Below are positions 1 to 9,645 of a stretch of DNA of 64,000 bases, piece after piece (position 1 is the first letter of the stretch; every line of letters begins with the position of its first letter). A model generated the notes under the pieces. It was not told the origin of the DNA. It made no database searches and worked only from the letters and a program-made list of their open reading frames with translations. Source of the stretch: Datura wrightii (lineage: Eukaryota; Streptophyta; Magnoliopsida; Solanales; Solanaceae); contig JASDFA010000007.1 of assembly GCA_035772735.1 (NCBI GenBank), forward strand, positions 72,826,501 through 72,890,500, given 5' to 3'. Position numbers and translations under genes: made by a program.

Positions 1-360
1 GTCACTTATCTCCAAAAAGTTTTGGAGATGTTGTTGTGGATCTTCATGAGGGAGACTGGTAAATTGCCGGCTTGTGTGCAAAAGTTACACCATATTCTGC
101 TTTAATTCAAACCTCCCTCCAGGCTCTAGTTTGCGGATACTAGAATGTACATTGTTGGCGTGTGAGATTGCCACCTTGCGAACCGGCCTTGCTGCTACTT
201 CATCGGGCACTAACACTGCCCTCACAACTGGTGGATTTTGTTGCTCCATAATAGATTGTCGGAACAACTGCAGCTTCTTTTGTAGAGCTTCTCTACGTTG
301 ACTATGAAATTCACCTTCAGGCTCTAAGTAAGATTCCACCAGCTCCTTGTCCCTTGCCAG
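1..360 (-). pseudogene. Ath-1 gag, N-terminal part, premature stop
   Basis: Start of an Athila-type Gag polyprotein, the structural protein of the virus-like particle. It aligns with the first ~120 residues of the Ath-2 gag-protease without gaps. A TAA at 85-87 replaces the CAA (Gln) codon found in Ath-2, a single C-to-T change on the coding strand, after which the same frame continues to the window edge. As in Ath-2, the position that is ATG in Ath-4 reads CTG here (358-360), and the first in-frame ATG comes about 30 residues later. Pseudogene by the stop; what follows is outside the window. Confidence 0.8.
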
Positions 361-478
361 TGTTCACAGAAACAAAATCTGCAATATACAGGCTAAGACC
401 AAGTTGTTAACACTTAAGAAAATAAAAATAAAAATACAGTAAATTTACACTAAACACAATTTCACAAATCGCCTAGCC

Positions 479-496
479 TCCCCGGCAACGGCGCCA
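479..496 (-). promoter_or_regulatory. Ath-1 primer-binding site (tRNA-Asp)
   Basis: The plus strand reads tccccggcaacggcgcca, which equals the 3' end of plant tRNA-Asp including CCA, so the minus strand is a perfect 18-nt primer site. It lies 6 nt from the inner LTR end at 503. tRNA-Asp priming is typical of Athila-like elements. Confidence 0.85.
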
Positions 497-502
497 AAAA
501 CT

Positions 503-1939
503 TGTTCGGGTGTTCCGGTATGGGTTAAAAACCGACACGCAAGTGCACGTGGTCAAACAAGTAATAAAGTGACTAAGTAGCCAAGTATCGATCCAAGGAG
601 GCTCATGATATGTAAAGTTGCCTAGTTTACTATATTCCTATTTCACTTCTAATTATGCTAACAACAATGTAACCAACAATTACTTGAGTTTTTGTTTCTA
701 AACTATATCTACTACAATTTATAACCACTATTTACTGTGAATTTAAACAATGGATATGAACATGCCAAGGTTAAGAACAAGTAATGAACTTGATAATCAT
801 GATAATTTGGTTAATCTCTTCTTCATGTTGCTAGCGAAGAACATTCGCCTAGAAATTAAAACTCTCGTATTTAATTTCACTTTAGAATCATAAACCATCC
901 GTCTACATTTCTGTGATCAAATGCAATTTATGACCTAGCACTACGATTCCGGTTCCTAAATTGACTAATACGGCTTTCAAGTATATTTCTATCAGGAAAG
1001 CACATCAAAACCCAATTTTTCCAAATCAAGTTAAGAACAATACCCTATTAATTCACAACTTTCCAATTTCTTGCTCTTTTGAGTGAAATTGGACTTTTTA
1101 GATGTACATTAATGTTGGCCAAGCACTAATGCAGTAAAAACAAGAATTAATAGAACAACATGGAAGAAGAAGAAGAAAACCATATCATTTACAATCAAAA
1201 TTCACTACACATGTTCAAAACCTCAGCAAAGAAGAGAATTAGCCACTCATTTGTGGATTGATCATCCTAAAATGTGTGTAAATCATACATACAATTGATA
1301 GAAAGAAGAAAAGAAGAGAAGAAATCCCTTAGCTTTTTCGTTCCTCAACTGCTCCTAACCCACGTCCTTGCTCTCCACTTCTGAACTCAGTCTAAAAACT
1401 AAAAACTGCTTAAAATAAACCTAAGTGTGCTATTTATACTAGTGGGAAATTTTTCCCGGAATAACAAGCAACATGTCACGGAGGCCAACGCGGAGCACTG
1501 CCTACGTGACACGGCGTGGACGCGGACCTTCACTAAAATTTTAGGGTCCGGAAAATTAGCCTCAACGTGGCACGGAGGCCAACGCGGAGGCCTCTCTCCG
1601 TGCCACGGAGCTGACGCAATGGCACACTGGAAATTGCCATTTTAATTCCTGTTCAGGCAGTGTGCTACCGCGATGGTAGCGTGGCACGGCTCCATCGCGG
1701 AGCCCCTATAAAATGTGTATTCCAATGTCTTTTCCACGCTCGCATCCAAGTCCAACTCCGATATAGTTCCAACATGCATTTTAGCTCCTAAAAATCACAT
1801 CTTCCTGCAAAACAAATGCTAATCATGTTGGTTAGTATAAATTCGCATTTTATTACCAATTACATGATATTATATACACATTGCACAACAAACAAGGTAA
1901 AAATGATACGTTTAAGTATCACTTGGTCATATAAATCTG
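503..1939 (-). repeat. Ath-1 5' LTR, outer 10 bp missing
   Basis: Aligns over its length with the two Ath-2 LTRs. On the minus strand it carries a GC-rich block (1470-1700), then a TATAAATA box (1431-1438 on plus). The first hairpin (1471-1485 with 1500-1513) has one mismatch relative to Ath-2; the second (1566-1577 with 1596-1607) has perfect 12-bp arms. The outer terminal hairpin is lost with the missing 10 bp. It is more diverged from the Ath-2 LTRs than those are from each other. Confidence 0.85.
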
Positions 1940-3745
1940 ATATGTTGTAATTAGATGTTATTGATATACATACATAAATATCAGATATGTTGTGAGTGGC
2001 TAGTAATATGGAGTACAGTTACATAAATTCTGGTTAGCTGCTAGAAAACATATACAGATCGTACTGCAGGACCCCTCGCTAAAAGGAAGCAGGTTAAATG
2101 TAATTCGCGTTATGAACTCTATAGAAACTCTTTTAGTTTGCAGTTTATTGTAATGGTAGACTTATACGTTTGTTTCCAGGCCTAGAGTTCAGAAGCTCGT
2201 AAGAGTTATTGTCCTGAATTAGTTGGTTAAACAGTATGGGCGTAGTTAGGTGATCTAACAACAAGTTGGCGCCTGTATTGGTAGGAAAGCGTCCCTAAAG
2301 GTCATTGACGTTATCGCACGTTCCAGAATCAGAAATAGAGACAGAATAGGTATATTCTAGAGTTAGCGACACCAGGGTTCTCTAGTGTATTAAGTAATCA
2401 TCCGCCATCCCTTTAGCCTTATCAGCTATTGTCAGTCTTAGTCGACTTAATAGTTATCATGTAGGACGCCCAGCAAGCCAGCCCAGTCATCCGAGTCAGA
2501 TAAACCCGTGGGTACCCCAAGGAGGGTTCCACATCAGTATCAGTGATGGGCCAGCACCCTAGCCGGTTCTTGTAAGGTATTTAGGTACAGAGTGCTAGGA
2601 GAGGGCCAGTCTATATAGAATTTCCTATAAGATTGAAAATTTCCCAGAACAGTAATATTGATCCGAGTGGATTCGGGCAAGGCTTAAGGAGTCAGTAGTA
2701 GTCTGCTAGTACAGTGTTAACCACAAGTTAAGGAGATGTAAGCTCCCTATGAAGGACCAGGGTGTCGATCGCGTAGAAGCAAGTTCGACCAAGCCCAGCC
2801 CTATAGTTGTTTAATTAGAAGAATAAAGTAGTTAGCTATCCGCAATCCCACAGTTATTCATGAGTTATAGATGTCCGAGTAGGACATTCAGAGTATTGTT
2901 TGGCCACTTCAGATCTCGCTCTATTCAGCCCAGACTATTAGAGATCATGATCACTATCAGGATCCTCTGATTAAATACGGGCACATGGCGTGCCTGCAGA
3001 CTGCCATACAGATTGTACTAGAAGCGAGTAGCATTAGCATGAGGCCTAGAAGGCCAGATACGCTCTCTTTATACAGATAGATTGATGTGTCAGTATAGCA
3101 CCTGCGTTGGGGTTTCCCTCAGTTAGAAGCCTTCCATGACCGCCCCAGGGTTAATAGCTGTGTCGCTGGCCCGCCAGGGGCGAGGATACGTCTCTCTACG
3201 GAGCGGCATGCCATCTGCAAGGGACGAAGATGGGAATCCAGATCCTCATATTGCCATGGTTGTCCTTATACACACCCCTACCGAGCGTTTACGCCCGGGG
3301 TGTAGATATCAGGAGTCCTCCAGACTCAGACACAACTACAGTTCAGGGGCCAAGTGGGCCCAGTTGTAGACCCAGGGGACCGGTAGGTTGGCTAGAGTAC
3401 CAGTAGAGTTGTAGACACTTAAGTAGGGGTATATATATTGGGATGTGCTCGCCAGGACTTATGGGAGCCTGAACGAGTTATTCTGTGTTGATTGTACCTC
3501 TCGGCTTATGGGGGCTAGGTGGGGTTCTTGTATGAATTCTTGTCTGCTAGTTGTAGTGTATAAATGTGTAAGTATGCAGTATTAGCTTATGTACATGTAG
3601 TGTCAGTTAGATGCAAATTACAAATCAGTAGGCATACAGGTTAATCTTTCGGCTCTTCTTTTTATTTACTTCTAGTCCTATTTAGCTTATCTATTGCCTT
3701 ACATACTCGGTACCTATTATACTGACGCCTTTCTCGGGATGCTGC
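1940..3745 (+). repeat. Tek-F left LTR, part 1 (5'-truncated)
   Basis: Matches 17895-19701 of the right LTR with roughly 5 percent mismatches in the stretch I compared by eye (first 160 bp). It ends at gctgc (3741-3745), the left copy of the Ath-2 target duplication. Short ORFs here (for example 3136-3369) are not recognisable proteins. I see no other element inside it. Confidence 0.85.
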
Positions 3746-5210
3746 TGCTCGCGCTCTGCTGCTCGGTATATATTATACACCGACACACAAGTGTACGTGG
3801 TCAAACAAGTAATAAAGTGGCTAAGTAGCCAAGTATCGATCCAAGGAGGCTGCTCTAGATATGCAAAACTGCCCAGTTTACTATATCTCTATTCTATTTC
3901 TAACTATGTTAACAACAATCCAACCAAGATTTGAGTGAGTTTTGTTTCTAAACTAATTATCTACTAAAATTAATAACTACTATTTACGTTGAGTTTAGAC
4001 TATGGATATGCACATGCCAAGGTTAAGAACGAGTAGTGAACTTGATAATCATGATAATTTGGTCATCTTCTTCTTCATATTGCTAGCCAAGAACGTTTGC
4101 CTAGAAATTAAAACTTCCGTATTTAATTTCACTTTAGATTCATAAACCATTCGTCTACATTTCTGTGATCAAATGCAATTTATGACCTAACACTACAATT
4201 CCGGTTCCTAAATTGACTAATACGGCTTTCAAGTATATTTCTATCAAGAAAGCACATCAAAACCCAATTTTCCCAAATCAAGTTAAGAACAATACCCTAT
4301 TAATTCACAACTTTCCAATTTCATGCTCTCTCGAGTGAAATTGGACTTTTTAGATATACATTAATGGTGGCCAATCAAGAATGTAATAAGCACAAGAATT
4401 AATAGAACAACATGCAAGAAGAAGAAGAAACCATATCAATTATTACCAACATTCATTACACAAGTTCAAAACCTCAGCAAGAAAGGAATTAGCCACTCAT
4501 TCTTGGATTAATCATCCTAGAATGAGTGTGAATCATGCATACAATTGAAGGAAAGAAGAAGGGAAGAGAAGAAAACTCTTATCTTTTCTATTCTTCAACT
4601 GCCACAAAACCACGTTCCAACTCCCACTTCTGAACTCAGGCTAAAAAAACTAAAACTAAAAAACTCCCTTTAAAAATAACCTAAGTGTGCTATTTATACT
4701 AGTGGGAAATTTTTCCCGGGATAACAAGCAACGTGTCACGGAGGCCAATGCAGAGCACTGCCTCCGTGACACGGCGTGGACGCGGACCCTCTCTGGAAAT
4801 TGCATGGTCCGGATAATTAGCCTCAATGTGGCACGGAGGCCATCGCGGAGGCCTGTCTCCGTGCCACGGAGCTGTCGCGAGGCCTCACTGGAATCTGCCA
4901 ATTAATTTCCTCTCCAGGCAGTGTGCTACCGCAATGGCAGCGTGGCACGACACCATCGCGGAGCCAGTGTAAAATATGCCATCCGAGGTCTTTTCCACGC
5001 TCGCATCCAAGTCCAACTCTGACATAGTTCCAACACGCATTTTATCTCTTAAAAATCACATTATCCTGCAAAACAAATGCTAATCATGTTGGTTAGTATA
5101 AATTCGCATTTTATTACCAAATACATGATATTATATACACATTGCACAACAAACAAGGTAAAAATGATACGTTTGAGTATCACTTGGGCATATAAATCTG
5201 CCCAAGATCA
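3746..5210 (-). repeat. Ath-2 3' LTR
   Basis: 1465 bp, starting (minus strand) TGATCTTGGGCA at 5210. The terminal hairpin pairs 5183-5190 with 5199-5206. The GC-rich block (about 4730-4960) contains a perfect hairpin 4732-4745/4760-4773 (14-bp arms) and another 4828-4838/4857-4867. A palindrome gggaaatttttccc (4704-4717) and a TATAAATA box (minus strand, 4691-4698) follow. Confidence 0.92.
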
Positions 5211-5222
5211 CTTACCCCACAC
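5211..5222 (-). promoter_or_regulatory. Ath-2 polypurine tract
   Basis: The minus strand reads GTGTGGGGTAAG directly against the 3' LTR start at 5210. It is the plus-strand DNA priming site and matches the equivalent tracts in Ath-3 and Ath-4 (GTGTGGG core). A perfect hairpin (5231-5248, arms TTGTTCG/CGAACAA, loop AGGA) lies just upstream. Confidence 0.8.
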
Positions 5223-5616
5223 TTGAATCCTTGTTCGTCCTCGAACAACACATACACAAATCATGCACATCACATCTCAACCTTTGTCACTATGGTGCAA
5301 CCATTTACGTTACGGTCATACCGATTATTCGATTTTTGCAAATCATCAAGAAAACATGCTTGGTCGTACAAGACAATGACCTTAATACATCGAGGCTTCC
5401 TAGACTTTTAAGAATTGATTCTTGATATCGGCAAACTCATGCAAATCAACTAATCAAGAAATCCGACACGAAAATCAATCTTTCATCAAGCATGTACCCT
5501 CACAACTCGAGAGAAACTTCCCCTTTTATGCTCGTGCAGCACACAAACATGCAAGTAGGGGCATATAAAAATTAATTTCACTCTCTCTCCCAAAAGAATT
5601 CACATGCATCATGTCA

Positions 5617-5653
5617 TGACCCATAGGCTTGCCCTTAGTGTATTACTCCACTA
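5617..5653 (-). promoter_or_regulatory. 3' untranslated block 2, Ath-2 copy
   Basis: 37 bp, the same length as in Ath-3 (49972-50008) and Ath-4 (57836-57872). The minus strand begins TAGTGGAGTAATACACTAA, an inverted repeat (TAGTG/CACTA), followed by GGGCAAGCCTATGGGTCA. Function unknown; conservation in three diverged elements suggests a cis-acting role. Confidence 0.6.
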
Positions 5654-6599
5654 ATATAAAGAAATGCAGTGTAGGATCAAATAGGACTTTTAATGGGTTG
5701 TAACTGGGCTATGGATCTAGTATATATATATTGGATTAGCCAATAATAGTCGCTAGCATCCTTAAGCGCCTTTTCAACTCTTTCCCATCGACTCATGGAC
5801 ATTGTTCCTCTCTTTTCTCTTTTTCTCCCATTCATGCTGGTTTACTTTCATACAGCCCATTTCATCAGGCACACTTGACCCCAAACAGAAGGTTTTCATG
5901 TACCCTCAATTTCATTTAATTACAACTAGTGCCTCTTCAACATCATCTTTTCTTTCCTCACTTTGCTTTTCTTTTCTTTTCACTCTTTTCACTCTTTAAC
6001 ACTTTGGGAAACAATTTTCTGTTCTTTGTAAGCGCTTAAGAGCTTCTTATAGACTTTAAGGCTAATGAAAAGAAGGAATAAAGCTTAGTTCATACAATTC
6101 TGGACAAAAGAAAGAAATCGGCTAAAGGCTCAACGGGCTGACTAGGGTATACAACATATAAAAAGGTAGAATTTGACAAGAAAACAATGGAAACTAACGG
6201 TTAAAACAAAGAAATGCCTACATCCTTTCCGACACTACACCTCCTTCATTTCGCTTTGTATACACGCCAGGCAAGTTCTAGACAATTCACAATGACATGG
6301 AATAGCAAAACCTCACTCACACTTCATGCACATGCTCGAATCAAGATGCATTCACAGACTCTTTAATTAGTCAATTACATGAATTCAAGATTAAGCCTCA
6401 ATCATAATGAACCAAATTCTATAGCCTAGGTAACTCAACATATTTACACAATTACATGCTTTCAAATGAATCACTTTCACATTTCGAACATCAATTACAC
6501 ACGCAACAAAATTTTAGCAACCATAAGCAGCTACAGTTTATTGATGCAATCCACCAAAGAAACTAAAAACAAAACATCTACTCCTATCGACTACATTTC

Positions 6600-6628
6600 C
6601 CTTAAGACGGTCGTCATCCATCCATCAT
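6600..6628 (-). promoter_or_regulatory. 3' untranslated block 1, Ath-2 copy
   Basis: The minus strand contains GATGGATGGATGACGACC followed by GTCTTAAGG. The same block occurs at 48825-48854 (Ath-3) and 56887-56917 (Ath-4), in matching order relative to block 2. No ORF crosses it in a common frame. Function unknown. Confidence 0.6.
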
Positions 6629-7117
6629 AGGGAATGGTTACTAACTATGACATCGGTTCAATGGGACTATTCTCGGTAAAAGAACTGAAAACAAACTCCG
6701 AGAAACCCAAAAATAAAACTTCAAAATTTTTACAACACATCGATCAGTTCGATGAAAAAAATATTTACAAAATATGTTGATAAGTGCAACATCTTTTCGC
6801 AAAAATTTTGAAAAATATCGATCATATCGATAGAGAAAAAAAATATTTACAAAATTTACAAAATATTTACAAAGGCAACCATAACTTTTAAAAACATACA
6901 TCATTAGCCACAAACAAATATATACACATCATTCACAAATCAGTTCACAACAACAGGGAAAGCACAGACATACATAAACGTCAAGGAAGAATATACAGCA
7001 GATTTAGAGCCTATGACCCAGCACCTAACTACTCCCCACCCCACACTTAAATCAAACACTGTCCCCAGCGTTCACAAAAATACAAAGCACAAAATTTTGG
7101 GTGGTGAAACTCCCTGC

Positions 7118-8338
7118 TCAGTCGAAATATTCGACTTCCTCATCCGGTGCTGCGGCCTCGTCGCCCATATCTGAATCAGCTCCCTCGCCGTCATCGGACT
7201 CCACATCAGAGTCCTCACGACGTGTCTCCTCATCAGTAGGGACGTCGTCATCAGTCGGCTCCACAAAGGCTGGCCCCACCTTGCATAAACCTCTGGCGTT
7301 CTCGCCAAAAGGGTAGTCTAGCTCCAGCTGCCATAATTCATCCTCGGTGGCTGGTCTCCCACCTATCCATAGCTGCAGCATCTGCATACCGAACATACGG
7401 GCCATATACTAGTCGTCACGAGCATGTCGCTCGCCCAGAGTCAGCACAGGTCCGTGTGTAGTGTCGGGGGCCTTGGTCTTTGTCACATCAAGGGCCCTCC
7501 GCTCCAACTGCGGAATGTAATCCAAGGCTTCTTCCTCAACGTCGAGGCCTCGGAGGAAGGTGGTGATGAGTCCGCCAAACCCGTATATGTGGCCCTGGTG
7601 TAGTCTGGCTCTCTTCATGGCGGATATTATAACCGCCCCCACATTAATATCAAGCCCTTTCATAAGGGCATACACCAGGCAGACACGGTCCCGGGTCACG
7701 TCTGTCATATATACTCCCGGGATCAAACACGAAGATACAATTTTTAGCCAGATTCTGGCCTCCCTGTTCATCTGCGAATAAGGCAGAGTCTGGTGGTAAC
7801 CCCTCTCTTTGTGTCTACTCCATCGGGCTGTGGATCGAGCCCCACACAACGTACGTCTGATGTCGGCGTACGGTGGGGTGATGTTGAGCTGGCGGAGAAC
7901 GTGGGCGTCTGTGTCCCGCGCTCCAACGATGGCATTCAGCTGCTGGGGTTCCAGAGTGACAATCTGCCCTATGATTTTAATAGTGTGGCTTCTGATGGCC
8001 GGGTTCCAGTTGGTATAAAATTTCCGGACCAAGTGAAGGTTGCACTCCTTGGGCTCCTGAAAAATAAAGCTGAGCCCAGCTGCCTCAATCCTCTGTATGA
8101 TGCGAGGGAACTCCTGTGCGAGTGGTTCCCTTGCAATATATTCCTCCGGGAAGTACTTGTTCTCCTTATGCTTTGCGTACCACTTCTTCCCTTCATCGGT
8201 AACCCATCGTGTTCCGTATCGGCGGTGTTGACCACGTGGAACAGCAGGTGCTGCTGGGACAGCAGTGCCCAGTCTCATTCTCTTTCTGCCGGTGCCTGAG
8301 GTTGAAGCACCCTTGCCTTTATCTTGTCGGCTGGCCAT
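7118..8338 (-). CDS. Ath-2 accessory ORF (plant transposon-protein-like), one in-frame TAG
   Basis: Starts at ATG 8338-8336 (MASRQDKGKG). An upstream TTG extension is not a credible plant start. The frame is open for 309 codons, meets TAG at 7411-7409, then continues in the same frame for 96 codons to 7118. It has a basic N-terminal patch (GRKRMRLG, a possible nuclear signal), a central globular part with FPRIIQRIEAAGLSFIF and LVRKFYTNW blocks, and a strongly acidic tail (about the last 45 residues). The blocks resemble the family called putative plant transposon protein, or ATHILA ORF-1-like regions; this rests on pattern memory, so I am moderately sure. It occupies the place of pol/env. A TTGACAG/GTAC acceptor-like site sits just before the ATG, so expression from a spliced RNA is plausible. 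The acidic tail recurs at 48300-48491 in Ath-3. Confidence 0.65.
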
Positions 8339-9248
8339 TGTACCTGTCAATTTACACAGACAAGCACAACGTTAAGCTAAAAACTTGTTAGCTTTAGCTA
8401 AGGTCGGGTTAAACAAAATTTACCCCACCCTTAGTCTTTAACAATATTTACAACATGTTAGCAAGGATAGCTCTATTTACACCCCAAACACAATCACTAT
8501 AAACATACTGCTTAGTGCGTTCACAAAAATTCGACAGCATAACGGCTAGCGAACTAATCAGACTTCATACAGCTAACCCAATCCTACTATCGACAACTAT
8601 TCACCCATAGCACTTAGCAACGATAACAACAACAAAATAGAAACAACAATACAAATATTTTATATACACTAATCTAAGCAATTCAACCAATTCACATATT
8701 ACGCAATGTCCCACAAAAATTCGAGAATTAGTCGTCTTTCACCAATTATACAATATTTACCACGACTTATCTCAAATAATAAACACACCCCGGCATCAAT
8801 TTCGTCAAACTATCAAGTTACCCAAGTTAAAATTCAACAACCCCAAGCCCTAGAACTCAATTCGACAATCAACAATGAATTATTCAATCAATCGATAAGT
8901 TCACACGTCAACTACAGCAATCCGAACACAATCAATCGCAAAATAATTCACGTCATGTTTAATTTCTACCTAGGGTGATATATCTCACCTCACATGCTCA
9001 AAATTGACAAAAATCGCCAAAAATTTGAGATAGACGATGAAAACATACCTTGGAATTGAAGAATCGATAAAGACTTGACGTTTTCCTTGCCTCTTAACGT
9101 GGTACGGAGCTTGGGGGTAGGGGAATGGGTGTTTGGTCGCGGAGGGTAGAGGGAATGGGGAAAAATGGGCGAAAATCGGGGGTTTATTTAAAAGAAACAC
9201 GTGGGTCACCCGGAAACCCGGTGTGACCCGGCACTGGGATAAGGGCAA

Positions 9249-9290
9249 CGTGTCACGGAGGGTAACGCGGAGGCCATCCTCCGTGACACG
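9249..9290. repeat. Internal GC hairpin 1 of Ath-2
   Basis: Perfect 13-bp inverted repeat cgtgtcacggagg / cctccgtgacacg with a 16-nt loop. The same arm sequence forms the LTR hairpins at 4732-4773 and 13229-13270. Confidence 0.75.
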
Positions 9291-9342
9291 GAGCCAACGC
9301 GTTGGCTTACTGGAATTTAAAAAAATCCAGATTTGCCTTCAA

Positions 9343-9384
9343 CGTGTCACGGAGGCCAACGCGGAGCATTGCCTCCGTGACACG
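9343..9384. repeat. Internal GC hairpin 2 of Ath-2
   Basis: Perfect 14-bp inverted repeat cgtgtcacggaggc / gcctccgtgacacg with a 14-nt loop. The arms are identical to those of the Ath-2 LTR hairpins, so this is a third copy of the LTR module outside the LTRs. Confidence 0.75.
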
Positions 9385-9645
9385 GCGCCAATGCGCCAGT
9401 GCTCTGTTTCACTATCAAATTTTATTTTTCATACCTCGCCTCGTTTTCTCGATTCCAAGTATTTTTCCTCTGGTATACCTGAAAATCACCTCACTAAACA
9501 AAAATTGGTTAAATGACTAGATTCCCTACTAAAAAAAATAAAAATTACTAATTAAAAGGCACATCTAAACCTAGTCAAGAAAAAGAAAAGAAAATCAAAT
9601 AAAAGAAAAACTTTACACTAAGGAAAAAGAAAGAAAAATATTTTT

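Larger units (their letters stand above)
1..1939 (-). mobile_element. Ath-1: Athila-like LTR retrotransposon, 5' part (window-truncated)
   Basis: Read on the minus strand, this stretch has an LTR (503-1939), a tRNA-Asp primer site (479-496) and the start of a gag frame (360 down to 1). It is the same family as Ath-2: LTR, leader and gag start align throughout. The outer end of the LTR lacks the terminal 10 bp seen in both Ath-2 LTRs and is joined directly to Tek-F LTR sequence, with a TG shared at 1938-1939. The rest of the element lies left of the window, so its completeness and target duplication cannot be judged. Confidence 0.85.
5223..7117 (-). other. Ath-2 3' untranslated region with conserved blocks
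   Basis: About 1.9 kb without a convincing ORF on either strand. It contains a pre-polypurine hairpin (5231-5248), a 37-bp block at 5617-5653 and a block at 6600-6628, both also found in Ath-3 and Ath-4. An AT-rich stretch with short repeats of tatttacaaaat and tcgat is at 6720-6880. Small ORFs such as 6641-6913 look like chance frames in AT-rich DNA. Confidence 0.7.
8339..9645 (-). other. Ath-2 spacer between gag-protease and accessory ORF
   Basis: 1.3 kb without a convincing ORF. It contains two perfect GC hairpins of the LTR type (9249-9261/9278-9290 and 9343-9356/9371-9384), then on the minus strand a G-box core CACGTG (near 9200) and a TATA-like TTTAAATAA (near 9185). That layout resembles the hairpin-TATA order in the LTR, and it could be an internal promoter for the accessory ORF. 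Short ORFs at 8706-8978, 8985-9248 and 9133-9516 overlap the hairpins and are probably chance frames. Confidence 0.5.

Noticed and set aside
3136..3369. 77-codon ORF in Tek-F left LTR
   Set aside because: Inside an LTR; the matching stretch of the right LTR (near 19090-19330) carries small differences and no listed ORF.
4656..4905. Paired 72- and 81-codon ORFs repeated at 13153-13402
   Set aside because: They lie across the GC hairpin block of both Ath-2 LTRs; a by-product of the inverted repeats and LTR duplication.
6720..6880. Possible satellite or replication-origin-like AT-rich repeats
   Set aside because: Only a few imperfect short repeats within the Ath-2 3' untranslated region; no regular period.
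7793..8299. 168-codon plus-strand ORF
   Set aside because: Antisense shadow of the accessory ORF of Ath-2; no recognisable motifs.
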